NCBI GenBank assembly: GCA_964578485.1
Contig: CAZODA010000003.1
Location: forward strand, 62,001-126,000
Source: CAZODA01 sp964578485
GTDB lineage: Bacteria > Bacteroidota > Bacteroidia > Bacteroidales > Marinilabiliaceae
Reading direction: 5' to 3'
Length of the DNA stretch: 64,000 nucleotides
Position numbers and translations under genes: made by a program. Below the pieces are notes generated by a model, which did no database searches, was not told the origin of the DNA, and saw only the letters and a list, made by a program, of their open reading frames with translations. Every line of letters starts with the position of its first letter. The first letter of the stretch is position 1. Below are positions 52,062-60,766 of this stretch, in pieces.

Positions 52062-52262
52062 GTTTCGCGTTTCGAGTTTCGGGTCAGCTGGTAATAACCA
52101 TTATACAAAAATTATATTCTTACGTAGAAATTATGATGTCAATTAACCCCGAAGGGGTGGTATTATTGTAGTAAGAATGTAAGCTCCAAATATTTAGAAC
52201 CCCGAAGGGGTGACATTATTTTCTCTACCTTTCTTAAATTGGTAATTTTTTGAATGTTAATT
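52062..52262. repeat. Partial direct repeat unit 3 (about 200 bases)
   Basis: The sequence from GGGTCAGCTGG (52081) through both ACCCCGAAGGGGT palindromes to the TTTTTTGAATGTTAATT stretch matches the starts of units 1 and 2. It then breaks off into unrelated sequence at about 52262. Confidence 0.8.
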
Positions 52263-52602
52263 CCATTTTTTGCAGCGAGAGCAACTCCGTAAAATTTGTG
52301 TTGCCTCTTTAAGGCGTAGGGAGTAGTGGATTCATCGACCCCACGCGATGCGTGGGCCTGTTCCGCCGAGGCTTGCCGACGGCGGAAGCAAACATATATA
52401 AGGCTTTCAGCCTATTAATTAACTAATCTGCTAATCATCACATCAACTAATTTGCTAATTGATCTCCCGAAACTCACAACTCGAAACACTAAACTCTTCC
52501 CGTTTCCCGCTCACGCGGTCATACGGGAACCTGTCCCGACGTTAGTCGGGATTTCGCTCCGCTCAAAAACTCTAAGCTCCTTACTAATTACTTTCAACAT
52601 TA

Positions 52603-54288
52603 TTATTTAAAATTAACAGCTGATTGATTTGCACCTCCTGTAAAATAGATATTTTCATCCACATCAGTAAAATCCTCTTTACTAACAGCTATATCGTTTG
52701 AAGAGGCTCCCGACACTGCAAGTGCAGGAAAGCTCAAGTCATCATCATAGCTAAAACCCTGAATATCTATATTATTACCATTAAAAATTGTAAGAGCAGG
52801 ACCTAAGCTGTTAATTACTTTAACATTTATCAGTTCTACCCCTTTAACATCTATCATAGAAAATCCTTTTGGAGCTTTAAGGATTACATTTTCAAGCTTT
52901 ATATTTTCCAATTTAAGTTCGGGAAGTCCCATAAATAGAGCTGCATTACCTTGGCCATCAGCTACTATATCTCTTACATAAATATTACGAAAAAGTGGAG
53001 TTCCTTCATCTACCGGAACAGCTTCAGCAATATTTCTAACACCTGTTGTATCATCAAGTATAGGAGCTCTTCCCTCATAAAACATATTAAAGCGAATTGG
53101 TTCAGTAGGAATATCTATCATATTGATATTTGAAATATAGATATTTTCCACTACGCCGCCCCGTCTTCTGGTACTTTTAAATCTTACACCTATATCGGTT
53201 CCCATAAAGGTACAATCTGATACATGAATATTACGAACGCCACCCGACATTTCGCTACCAATTACAAACCCACCATGTCCATGATATACAATGTTATTTT
53301 TAATAATTACATTTTCTGTTGGTATGCCTCTATCCCTACCCTCTTTATCGCGACCGGATTTAAGACAGATGGCATCATCACCAACATCAAAATTATTATT
53401 ATAAACAAGCACATTCTTACATGATTCAAGGTCCAGACCATCTCCATTTTGAGAATACCAAGGATTACGCACCGTAAGATTTCGTATGCTAAGGTCTTCA
53501 CACATTAAGGGGTGAATATTCCATGCCGGTGAATTTTGGAAAGTTAAGCCATCGAGCAATACTTTTTTACAACTTATCAAACTTACCATAACAGGTCGCA
53601 GAAAGTCCTTTATTTCAAGAAACTCTTCATAGCTATCAAGCTGTGGTAAATTACTGCTACGGCTCATTAAATGGCCTTTTGCCGCTTTTTCGGTTGGGAA
53701 CCAATAGGCACCATTATCTATGACAACGCCCCCGGAATTAATAAGATTACGCCATTGACGATCTGTCATTTTAAAGCGCTTAACAGGTCTCCAGGCATCC
53801 CCACTACCATCAAAAACCCCTTTGCCGGTTAATGATATATTAGTGAGATCGAAACCACTAATAGGCGATTGACAACGATAAACAAGCTTTCCCTCAAAAG
53901 CACTTTCTACAATCGGATATAAATCATAATCACCACTAAAGCGGACAAGAGCCCCATCCTCAAGATGTATATTTATATTGCTTTTTAATACTATGGGACC
54001 TGTCAACCACAAACCTGCAGGCACAACAACACTTCCACCACCCATTGAATACATCTTATCTATTGCTTCTTCAAAAATATGCGTATTCAGAGTTTGTCCG
54101 TCGGCTACAGCTCCAAGATCAGCAATATTGATGCTATTAGCCGGAATAACAGGCTCGCGAACTATGGGCATATCAAACTCAACATTGTCGTAAACCCATG
54201 AATTACTGTCTTTTACAGAGCAGGCCGTAGAAAACAAAACAAGTAAAAACAGGGAGGGTAATATTTTTTTTGTAAAGAAGTCTTTCAT
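52603..54288 (-). CDS. GH28 polygalacturonase-like enzyme, lipoprotein
   Basis: The ATG at 54288 gives a lipoprotein signal (MKDFFTKKILPSLFLLVLFS then TACS). All GH28 signatures are visible: NGDGLDLES (N-x-D site), DVGDDAICLKSG (the Asp pair), GHGGFVIGSEMSGG (His) and GVRFKSTRRRGG (R-x-K). The protein hydrolyses polygalacturonan or rhamnogalacturonan backbones at the cell surface or in the periplasm. It follows the GH43 gene by 59 bases on the same strand, so both are likely co-expressed. Length (561) is typical of Bacteroidota GH28. Confidence 0.93.
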   Translation of the reverse strand: MKDFFTKKILPSLFLLVLFSTACSVKDSNSWVYDNVEFDMPIVREPVIPANSINIADLGAVADGQTLNTHIFEEAIDKMYSMGGGSVVVPAGLWLTGPIVLKSNINIHLEDGALVRFSGDYDLYPIVESAFEGKLVYRCQSPISGFDLTNISLTGKGVFDGSGDAWRPVKRFKMTDRQWRNLINSGGVVIDNGAYWFPTEKAAKGHLMSRSSNLPQLDSYEEFLEIKDFLRPVMVSLISCKKVLLDGLTFQNSPAWNIHPLMCEDLSIRNLTVRNPWYSQNGDGLDLESCKNVLVYNNNFDVGDDAICLKSGRDKEGRDRGIPTENVIIKNNIVYHGHGGFVIGSEMSGGVRNIHVSDCTFMGTDIGVRFKSTRRRGGVVENIYISNINMIDIPTEPIRFNMFYEGRAPILDDTTGVRNIAEAVPVDEGTPLFRNIYVRDIVADGQGNAALFMGLPELKLENIKLENVILKAPKGFSMIDVKGVELINVKVINSLGPALTIFNGNNIDIQGFSYDDDLSFPALAVSGASSNDIAVSKEDFTDVDENIYFTGGANQSAVNFK

Positions 54289-54347
54289 ATGACTTAGTTT
54301 TAACAATTAATAAATGAGTATATAAACTATAAAACTGAATTTTATTT

Positions 54348-55973
54348 TTAATATTTACTAAACCTGAAATAATCAAAATCAGCAAAACCCGAGTCATTTG
54401 TGGTTTTTTGTCTGGCACAAAAAACCCCTGCTTTTGCACCAATCCAATGTCCTCGGGTTGCTCGGAATTTTTTATCCATGGTAATAAAATCTTCTCCATT
54501 TAGGCTATAGCTGAATTCTGTCATAAAATCATCAGCCATTCTAATTCGAAAATAAATAGTGTTAGCATCTATTTTTTGAACAAACATTTCCTGTTCAGGT
54601 TCATTATACTGTGCACCCATATTAATATTATAAACCAGATAAATACCATCGCTGCGGTCTTCAAGGGCAAGAGAAGCATAAGCACGCCCCATAATTATAA
54701 CACCTGCCCGTTCTTCTAATTTATTTTCGTTGGGATGAAAAGTCATTTTTGTATCTATGGTAAATGCTTCACCCGGAAATTTCTGTAAGAGTAAATTTGG
54801 AACCTGATAATAGCTTATCGCATCTTCGGGTATTTGATCAGAAAACAGTCTAAGCTGTTTAGTATCGGTTCTAATAAATGCCCATGTATTTTTAGGATTT
54901 GCATGCCATTGCCATTGAAGGCCAAGGCTGGGATTATCAAATTCATCTGAATCATACAGACTGGTAGGAGGAAAATCACCTTCTATTCGTGGTTTGCGAA
55001 AATAAGAAACAGGCTCACCAATACCGATATTATTGCTGTCTATACCTATTATCGGCCAATTATCTTTCCATTCCATCGGATTTAAATGAACCACACGTCC
55101 GTAGGCATCCTTGCACTGAAAATGGACAAACCAATGTTCACCCGATTCAAGTTGTACCCAGCCTCCTTGATGAGGCCCGTTAATATTGGTGCTTCCCTGA
55201 TGCATTACTGTTTTGCTTTCATAAGGGCCATACACATTGCGAGATCTGAGGACCTCCTGCCAACCGGGGGTTACCCCTCCTGCAGGAGCAAAAATATAGT
55301 AGTAATCATTCCACTTATAAAACTTAGGTCCTTCAATGGTTTCATGACTGCTGTGACCATCAAAAACTATCCTGCCCTCATCTAAGATGTGGGTGGCACA
55401 AGGACTCATTTCACAAACTACAAGTATGCTTTTAATTCCTGCACGACTGCCGGCATAGGCATGAACAAGATAGGCGCGACCATCATCATCCCACAAAGGA
55501 GAAGGATCAATAAGCCCCTTTCCTTCTTTTACAAGATGAGGCTTGCTCCATTTTCCTGCCGGATCTTTTGTTTTTAACATATAAATGCCAAAATCAGGAT
55601 CTCCGTAAAAAATATAGAATTCACCATTGTGATACCGTAAACAGGGTGCCCAAACACCATCGCCATGGCGCGGACTTGAAAAGACATCCTCCGGTATAAG
55701 TCTATCCAATGCATGACCGACAATTTGCCAGTTGACAAGATCCTTTGAATGAAGAATAGGCAGTCCGGGACAAACATTAAAACTGGATGCTGTCATATAA
55801 AAATCTGATCCCACTCTAATAACATCAGGATCAGAATAGTCGGCATATATTACCGGATTTTTGTAATAGCCGTCACCTAAGTCAGACAGCCACACATCCG
55901 ATACAAAGGGGGCTTGAGCGTTTAAAAAGGTTGGGGTGAGCAGAAATAATAAAAATAATAATGTTCTAACCAT
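54348..55973 (-). CDS. GH43 beta-xylosidase/arabinofuranosidase-like enzyme, secreted
   Basis: A signal peptide (MVRTLLFLLFLLTPTFLNAQ) is followed by the GH43 propeller with Asp in YADYSDPDVIRVG, Asp in LIDPSPLWDDDGRAYLVHA and Glu in IEGPKFYKWNDYYYIF. The C-terminal about 190 residues (from FDNPSLGLQWQWHANPKNTW) form the beta-sandwich typical of the xylosidase/arabinofuranosidase subfamilies. It would remove xylose or arabinose side groups from pectin or xylan. It leads a two-gene unit with GH28. No promoter matching the consensus was found upstream. Confidence 0.92.
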   Translation of the reverse strand: MVRTLLFLLFLLTPTFLNAQAPFVSDVWLSDLGDGYYKNPVIYADYSDPDVIRVGSDFYMTASSFNVCPGLPILHSKDLVNWQIVGHALDRLIPEDVFSSPRHGDGVWAPCLRYHNGEFYIFYGDPDFGIYMLKTKDPAGKWSKPHLVKEGKGLIDPSPLWDDDGRAYLVHAYAGSRAGIKSILVVCEMSPCATHILDEGRIVFDGHSSHETIEGPKFYKWNDYYYIFAPAGGVTPGWQEVLRSRNVYGPYESKTVMHQGSTNINGPHQGGWVQLESGEHWFVHFQCKDAYGRVVHLNPMEWKDNWPIIGIDSNNIGIGEPVSYFRKPRIEGDFPPTSLYDSDEFDNPSLGLQWQWHANPKNTWAFIRTDTKQLRLFSDQIPEDAISYYQVPNLLLQKFPGEAFTIDTKMTFHPNENKLEERAGVIIMGRAYASLALEDRSDGIYLVYNINMGAQYNEPEQEMFVQKIDANTIYFRIRMADDFMTEFSYSLNGEDFITMDKKFRATRGHWIGAKAGVFCARQKTTNDSGFADFDYFRFSKY

Positions 55974-56228
55974 CCTCTCAGCTTTTAATTCATTATGCTA
56001 ATTTAGCAATAGAAAACTCAAAATAGCAGCTAGGAATTATCACATTTTGTATAATGAATTGTTGTGATCTATATTTTGTCTAAATGTTTTTACTGAAGCT
56101 ATAAAAATAGAAGAATTCTACCGCATTGCAAAAAATGAATATAATGAATAACTTAGAAATCTTGTTTTCATTTTTCCAATGAAGTTAATTACAAATCAAT
56201 AAAACTGCAACACAGTCATAATCAATTG

Positions 56229-56398
56229 ATGAAGGAAAGAAGAGTAGCTCTTATTGAAGAAATCCCCCTTATTATAGATAGTATTTACAGGTCTATTAAA
56301 AGCAAAATTTGTAACTGCTTTTGAAAAAAACAATATTAACAATATTTTAAATGGCCCTGATTTTGAAAAAGATGAGAAATTCTTTGGAAAAACATAAA
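56229..56398 (+). pseudogene. Possible frameshifted relic of a short ORF
   Basis: From the ATG at 56229 the frame reads MKERRVALIEEIPLIIDS and on to a TGA at 56322. Removing one A from the run near 56305 lets it continue as KFVTAFEKNNINNILNG and PDFEKDEKFFGKT before a stop. The joined sequence looks like ordinary charged protein, but no family is recognised, and chance cannot be excluded. Confidence 0.25.
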
Positions 56399-56401
56399 AA
56401 T

Positions 56402-56432
56402 AAAAAAACGTTGATACGGTTCAACGTTTAAA
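56402..56432 (-). terminator. Intrinsic terminator of the DUF4294 gene
   Basis: AAACGTTGA and TCAACGTTT pair perfectly around a six-base loop. On the minus strand the hairpin is followed by TTTTTTTATTTTTATG. It lies about 135 bases past the stop at 56567. Confidence 0.82.
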
Positions 56433-56566
56433 ACCTTTGTAGGTTCCAGACCAATGGTAAAGAACAAATATAAAAATACACCTTAATTTATACACTTTCT
56501 AACAAATTAAGAATTATTATGCTTTTTTAACACTGCTTGTACTCTTACAATTTAACTTGCAAAATT

Positions 56567-57181
56567 TTATAAGATTCCCATATCGATGAGCATTATAATA
56601 TGCTCAACCATTTGGTCGTCGCTGGATGCATCATATTCATCTTTTAAATTGGCTCCAAAAATTCGTGCGATTCCTTGCCAGAAAAAAGCTGACACTCCAC
56701 CTTTATATTCTCTTATAAGGCTATAGCTTGTATCACCTGTTTCACGATCTATAAGTCGTATCAACAATCTTCCCTGCGAAAAAGTAAGTTTTCTAAGAGG
56801 CTTTTCAAATTCAGAAAACAATGATCGTTCAGCTTTTTTTACATATTTTCGTCTATCGCGATCATTATTAATTTCCTCTAAGCCCTGATTAATTTCAACA
56901 ATTTTCTCTGCAGCCACCCTGGCGTAGGGAAGTGTAATTTTCACATTATGAACTAATCGGTTATATCTGATAATTTCGCGCTTATCGCTAAATCGCCATT
57001 GTGGTATAATTACTACTTCATCAAGTAATACGTGTGGAATGGTATCACTTTCATTTAAACCCGGTTTTAAATGAAAAACCTGTCCCTGATTTCTTTTATC
57101 TTCCTGTGGATTTTGTGAAAACAGGGTTAAACCGGTAATAAAAAAAGTCAAAACAAATATTATTGTCTTTTTTTTCTTCAT
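56567..57181 (-). CDS. DUF4294 family exported protein
   Basis: This 204-residue protein has a signal peptide (KTIIFVLTFFITGLTLFSQ) and the DUF4294 pattern: LLDEVVIIPQWRFSDKREII, RYNRLVHNVKITLPYARVAA and LTFSQGRLLIRLIDRETGDTSY. It is widespread in Bacteroidota with no assigned function; a periplasmic or envelope role is likely. It is a single-gene unit between sucC and GH43 and ends before a strong terminator. Confidence 0.85.
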   Translation of the reverse strand: MKKKKTIIFVLTFFITGLTLFSQNPQEDKRNQGQVFHLKPGLNESDTIPHVLLDEVVIIPQWRFSDKREIIRYNRLVHNVKITLPYARVAAEKIVEINQGLEEINNDRDRRKYVKKAERSLFSEFEKPLRKLTFSQGRLLIRLIDRETGDTSYSLIREYKGGVSAFFWQGIARIFGANLKDEYDASSDDQMVEHIIMLIDMGIL

Positions 57182-57341
57182 TATAAAATTATTACTTCAA
57201 CATCTCTGATCAAATAATCTCAATGGAAATAAAGATACAAAAACCAGGCCCTTTTCATTTACATAACTTATTACTTATTGATTTAGTTGAAAAACTTTTG
57301 CCAACAAGTGAGACATCTTGATAAAATACAACAAGTTGCAA

Positions 57342-58532
57342 TCAATTAATTAACTCACGAACTAAATTGGCAGCCTCTTCCAATGTAATTGCAGAATGAA
57401 CTTTAAGCCCGGAGTTATCAATAACAGCTTTCCCCTCTTCTGCATTTGTTCCTTGCAAACGGACAATCAAAGGTATATCAATATTTCCGAGCTTTTTAAA
57501 GGCTTCTGTAATTCCTATTGCCACTCTGTCGCATCTCACTATTCCCCCAAAGATATTTATCAAAATTGCTTTTACATTTTTATCTTTTAATATTATTCTT
57601 AGTCCCTTTTCCACAGTATTTTGGTTTGCCCCTCCTCCCACATCAAGGAAGTTGGCAGGATCGCCTCCCGACAGTTTAACAATATCCATTGTTGCCATTG
57701 CCAGTCCGGCACCATTAACCATGCATCCAACATTACCTTTGAGTTTTACAAAATTGAGCATATTTTTTGAGGCTTCAACTTCTGAAGCATCTTCTTCAGA
57801 GAGATCCCGCATTTCAGCAATATCAGGATGTCGAAAAAGGGCGTTATCATCGATATTCACTTTTGCATCTACTGCCAGAATTTTATTGTCGCTCGTTTTT
57901 ATCAAGGGGTTAACTTCTAATAACAAAGCATCGCACGATAAATATGCTTTATACAATGCATGTATAAATTTTTGCATTTCCCCTGCTACTTCGCCTGAAA
58001 GTTTAAGCTTATAAGTTATCCTACGTACTTGAAAAGGAAGCAAACCAAAACGAGGGTCAATATATTCTTTAAATATAAGTTCGGGACTGTTTTGGGCAAT
58101 TCTTTCAATATCTACACCACCTTCAGGAGAATATATAATTACATTTTTCGAAGCTTGCCTGTCGGGTAAAATACTTATATAATATTCTTCCCTTTTATGT
58201 GGGCCCGGATAAAACACATCCTGTGCCACTAATACTTTTTTTACAAGCTTACCCTGCGGTCCCGTCTGAGCGGTGATCAATCGCATACCTATCATGTTGT
58301 TTGAAATCTCCTCCACTTCTTTCAGGCTTTTTGCCAATTTCACACCTCCCCCTTGGCCACGACCTCCGGCATGGATCTGAGCTTTTATCACCCACCATTC
58401 GGTTCCGGTTTCTATTGTCAACCTTTTTGCAGCTTCAACTGCCTCTTGGGGTGAATTTGCCACATAACCCTCTTGAATTGTAAGGCCATTTTGTTTTAGG
58501 ATAGCCTTGGCTTGAAATTCATGTATATTCAT
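57342..58532 (-). CDS. sucC: Succinyl-CoA synthetase beta subunit
   Basis: This 396-residue protein has the ATP-grasp start MNIHEFQAKAILKQNGLTIQ, KAQIHAGGRGQGGGVKLAKS, VNGAGLAMATMDIVKLSGG (CoA site) and LINIFGGIVRCDRVAIGI. With the alpha subunit, not present in the window, it interconverts succinyl-CoA and succinate with ADP or GDP in the TCA cycle. It is a single gene; sucD is not adjacent, which is seen in some Bacteroidota. No consensus promoter was found in the 296-base gap to the divergent methyltransferase gene. Confidence 0.96.
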   Translation of the reverse strand: MNIHEFQAKAILKQNGLTIQEGYVANSPQEAVEAAKRLTIETGTEWWVIKAQIHAGGRGQGGGVKLAKSLKEVEEISNNMIGMRLITAQTGPQGKLVKKVLVAQDVFYPGPHKREEYYISILPDRQASKNVIIYSPEGGVDIERIAQNSPELIFKEYIDPRFGLLPFQVRRITYKLKLSGEVAGEMQKFIHALYKAYLSCDALLLEVNPLIKTSDNKILAVDAKVNIDDNALFRHPDIAEMRDLSEEDASEVEASKNMLNFVKLKGNVGCMVNGAGLAMATMDIVKLSGGDPANFLDVGGGANQNTVEKGLRIILKDKNVKAILINIFGGIVRCDRVAIGITEAFKKLGNIDIPLIVRLQGTNAEEGKAVIDNSGLKVHSAITLEEAANLVRELIN

Positions 58533-58828
58533 AACGAGCAGTTAATATTTGAGTAAAATTCCCACAAAAAAATCAATCTTTCAACTTTTTCTTCTCCGTG
58601 CTTTTATTTTGTTTTCAGCAAATAAAGATCATTAAACTAATATTTTACTTGTATTATAAGTCAAAAACAATAATATTGCCCACAAATAGCAGCATAAAAC
58701 TTTAACATATAAAACAAAAAAACTTGAAAAATTAAGTATCCAATGCTGCAGACACTTATATCATAAACCACAAACCATTATCCATAGTTTACTTTTTATC
58801 AAATTTTACACTTTTGTTAACCAAAAAT

Positions 58829-59368
58829 ATGCGTAAACTTAAGATCACTGAACTAAACAGGCTAAGCCCCGAAGAGTTTAAAGCAACAACTAAAATTGAT
58901 GTTACTATTGTCCTTGACAATATTAGAAGTCTGCATAATGTGGGCAGCATTTTCAGGACTGCCGATGCCTTTTGCATGAAAAAAATCATTCTTTGTGGAA
59001 TTACCGCTACTCCCCCACATAACGAAATTCATAAAACTGCACTTGGTGCTGAAGATACAGTAAGCTGGGAATATTATAAATCTACAAAAGAGGCCATAAA
59101 TAAATTAAAACAGGAAAATCATAAAATTATAGGAATAGAACAAGTTGATAAAGGAAAGGACTTGACACATTTTCGTCCGGAAAAGGGAGAAAAATTAGTC
59201 ATAATCTTTGGAAACGAAGTTAAAGGTGTTCAGCAGGAAGTTATTGATCTTTGTGATTTTTGTATTGAAATTCCACAATTTGGCACCAAGCACTCGCTAA
59301 ATGTTTCTGTATCGGCAGGCATAGTATTGTGGGAAATATTAAAAAGCAATAATCTTTTACTCAAGTAA
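58829..59368 (+). CDS. SpoU/TrmH family RNA 2'-O-methyltransferase
   Basis: The ATG at 58829 (MRKLKITELNRLSPEEF) is preferred; a TTG 15 bases upstream also opens the frame. The SPOUT knot is clear: VLDNIRSLHNVGSIFRTAD (motif 1), IIFGNEVKGVQQEVIDLCD (motif 2) and IPQFGTKHSLNVSVSAGIVL (motif 3). The enzyme transfers a methyl group from S-adenosylmethionine to a tRNA or rRNA ribose. It is a compact 179 residues, without the RNA-binding N-terminal domain of larger relatives. It stands alone. Confidence 0.92.
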   Translation: MRKLKITELNRLSPEEFKATTKIDVTIVLDNIRSLHNVGSIFRTADAFCMKKIILCGITATPPHNEIHKTALGAEDTVSWEYYKSTKEAINKLKQENHKIIGIEQVDKGKDLTHFRPEKGEKLVIIFGNEVKGVQQEVIDLCDFCIEIPQFGTKHSLNVSVSAGIVLWEILKSNNLLLK

Positions 59369-59603
59369 ATTATATGAGTGTAGGTTAGATTAATTTGTTT
59401 AGCTGCATAACAAGGACAATTTCTTTTTTAAATATTCTCTCAAAATTTTACAAGACAATAATAATTTTTAATTAGTCTAATTAAACCATTCGTCAATATT
59501 AAACGTTCATTGGTAAATAATCAATTGACATTTTCGTCATTGATTTTTATTTTGGATTGATTGTTTTTTTACAGCTCATAAAACACTTAAAACAAAAGAG
59601 ATT

Positions 59604-60599
59604 ATGAAACGGAATTATTATTTTTTATTATTACTTCCATTACTTTTTATATCTGTGGATGTATGGGGTCAGGGATTACTTGAAAGGGCGGCAAAGAGGG
59701 CAACGCAGCGATTAGAATCAAAAACTGAAGAGAGGCTCAATCAAAAGGTTGATCGTAGCATTGATAAAAGTTTGGATGAGGTTGAATCTTCTTTAAAAAA
59801 CGAAGACAGTTCAACAAGGCCTTCGAGTCGGTCGAATACAGATGAAAGAAATAGTGATGCACAGGTTCAGGGCATAGAATCTTTAATGAGTAAATTTGGA
59901 TTAGGCGGTGAACCTATAAAGCATGAGGATGTTTACACTTTTCAATCTGTACTTCGCATCAACATACAGAACTACAAAGGCTCGGGGGAGCTTGCCACTG
60001 ACGGTGAATTTGTCACTTATCTTCCTAATCACAACAACTACATGGCTTATGAATTTGTATCCGGTGATCTTCAATCGCAGGGAGCAGGTCAGGGAAAAGG
60101 GACAATAATAATTGATACAAAAAATCAATCTTCGGTAATACTAACTTCTGATGACGACAACAAATCGGGTTTGGTTTACAATCTAAATTCTTGGAATAAT
60201 TTAACTAATATTGAAGAAGAGTATTCATATGCGGGCGACGATAAAGAAGGGTACTCGGAATATAGTGGTAATGGTTTCAAGAAGACCGGCAGGACCAAGA
60301 AAATTCTTGGATATAATTGTGAAGAATGGAAATTTACTGAAAATGAAGGTGAAAGTAAAATGTGGATAACCAAGGGTTTAAAAGCCGATTCACGTCATTT
60401 TTTATCTTCTGTTTTTAATTCAGTTCCAACTGCTTATGGTTATCCTGAAGGCTTTGTGATGGAAAGTGAGTTTGTGGATTTTGATTCAGGCGAAAAGAAC
60501 ATAATGCAAGTCACCGAAATCAACAACAATGCAAAAGTTATATTTGATTTAGCTCAATACGAAATAATTAATTTTGGATCTATTGACATGAATCAATAG
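59604..60599 (+). CDS. DUF4412 family exported protein
   Basis: A signal peptide (MKRNYYFLLLLPLLFISVDVWGQ) precedes a charged coiled-coil-like stretch (LLERAAKRATQRLESKTEER through about residue 85) and then a DUF4412 beta-rich domain (NIQNYKGSGELATDGEFVTY, KKILGYNCEEWKFTENEGES, MWITKGLKADSRHFLS). The domain is found in Bacteroidota exported proteins without assigned function. The gene is followed by a strong terminator at 60612. Confidence 0.8.
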   Translation: MKRNYYFLLLLPLLFISVDVWGQGLLERAAKRATQRLESKTEERLNQKVDRSIDKSLDEVESSLKNEDSSTRPSSRSNTDERNSDAQVQGIESLMSKFGLGGEPIKHEDVYTFQSVLRINIQNYKGSGELATDGEFVTYLPNHNNYMAYEFVSGDLQSQGAGQGKGTIIIDTKNQSSVILTSDDDNKSGLVYNLNSWNNLTNIEEEYSYAGDDKEGYSEYSGNGFKKTGRTKKILGYNCEEWKFTENEGESKMWITKGLKADSRHFLSSVFNSVPTAYGYPEGFVMESEFVDFDSGEKNIMQVTEINNNAKVIFDLAQYEIINFGSIDMNQ

Positions 60600-60611
60600 T
60601 CTAAAATCAAA

Positions 60612-60668
60612 GTTCAGGCAGATATTAGTAAGGCTGAAATTATCTGCCTGAACTATCTTTCCTATTTT
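60612..60668 (+). terminator. Intrinsic terminator of the DUF4412 gene
   Basis: GTTCAGGCAGATA and TATCTGCCTGAAC pair perfectly over 13 bases, followed by TATCTTTCCTATTTTTT. It starts 12 bases past the stop. Confidence 0.9.
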
Positions 60669-60727
60669 TTGTTAAGTGATTGAAGAATAAAAAAGGCATA
60701 AGAGCTATCTACAAGGCTTAATTTTAT

Positions 60728-60735
60728 TAAATTTG
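60728..60735 (+). promoter_or_regulatory. Likely -7 promoter element of lpd
   Basis: TAAATTTG matches TAnnTTTG 31 bases before the lpd ATG. A clear -33 TTTG is missing. Confidence 0.5.
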
Positions 60736-60766
60736 CTTTAACCAGTATTTTTTCAAAATTAAAACT

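Larger units (their letters stand above)
50480..52602. other. 2.1-kb non-coding repeat region
   Basis: No credible gene lies here. The interval is built of about two and a third near-identical 710-base direct repeats (from about 50640), flanked on the left by simple repeats (50545-50605, CAGTCATCAGT-like) and on the right by GC-rich palindromes (52350-52380, 52525-52555). Internal palindromes belong to short repeat families common in Bacteroidota intergenic DNA. Two 62-residue ORFs at 51272 and 51983 are copies of the same repeat segment and not genes. Confidence 0.75.
55974..56566. other. 593-base intergenic region with a possible gene relic and a terminator
   Basis: The region is AT-rich. 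It holds a short ORF at 56229-56324 that continues in another frame to about 56396 after a one-base slip (see findings), and a minus-strand terminator at 56402-56432. Nothing else is supported. Confidence 0.55.

Noticed and set aside
50640..52262. Possible CRISPR array
   Set aside because: Repeat units are about 710 bases and contiguous, without short repeats separated by unique spacers.
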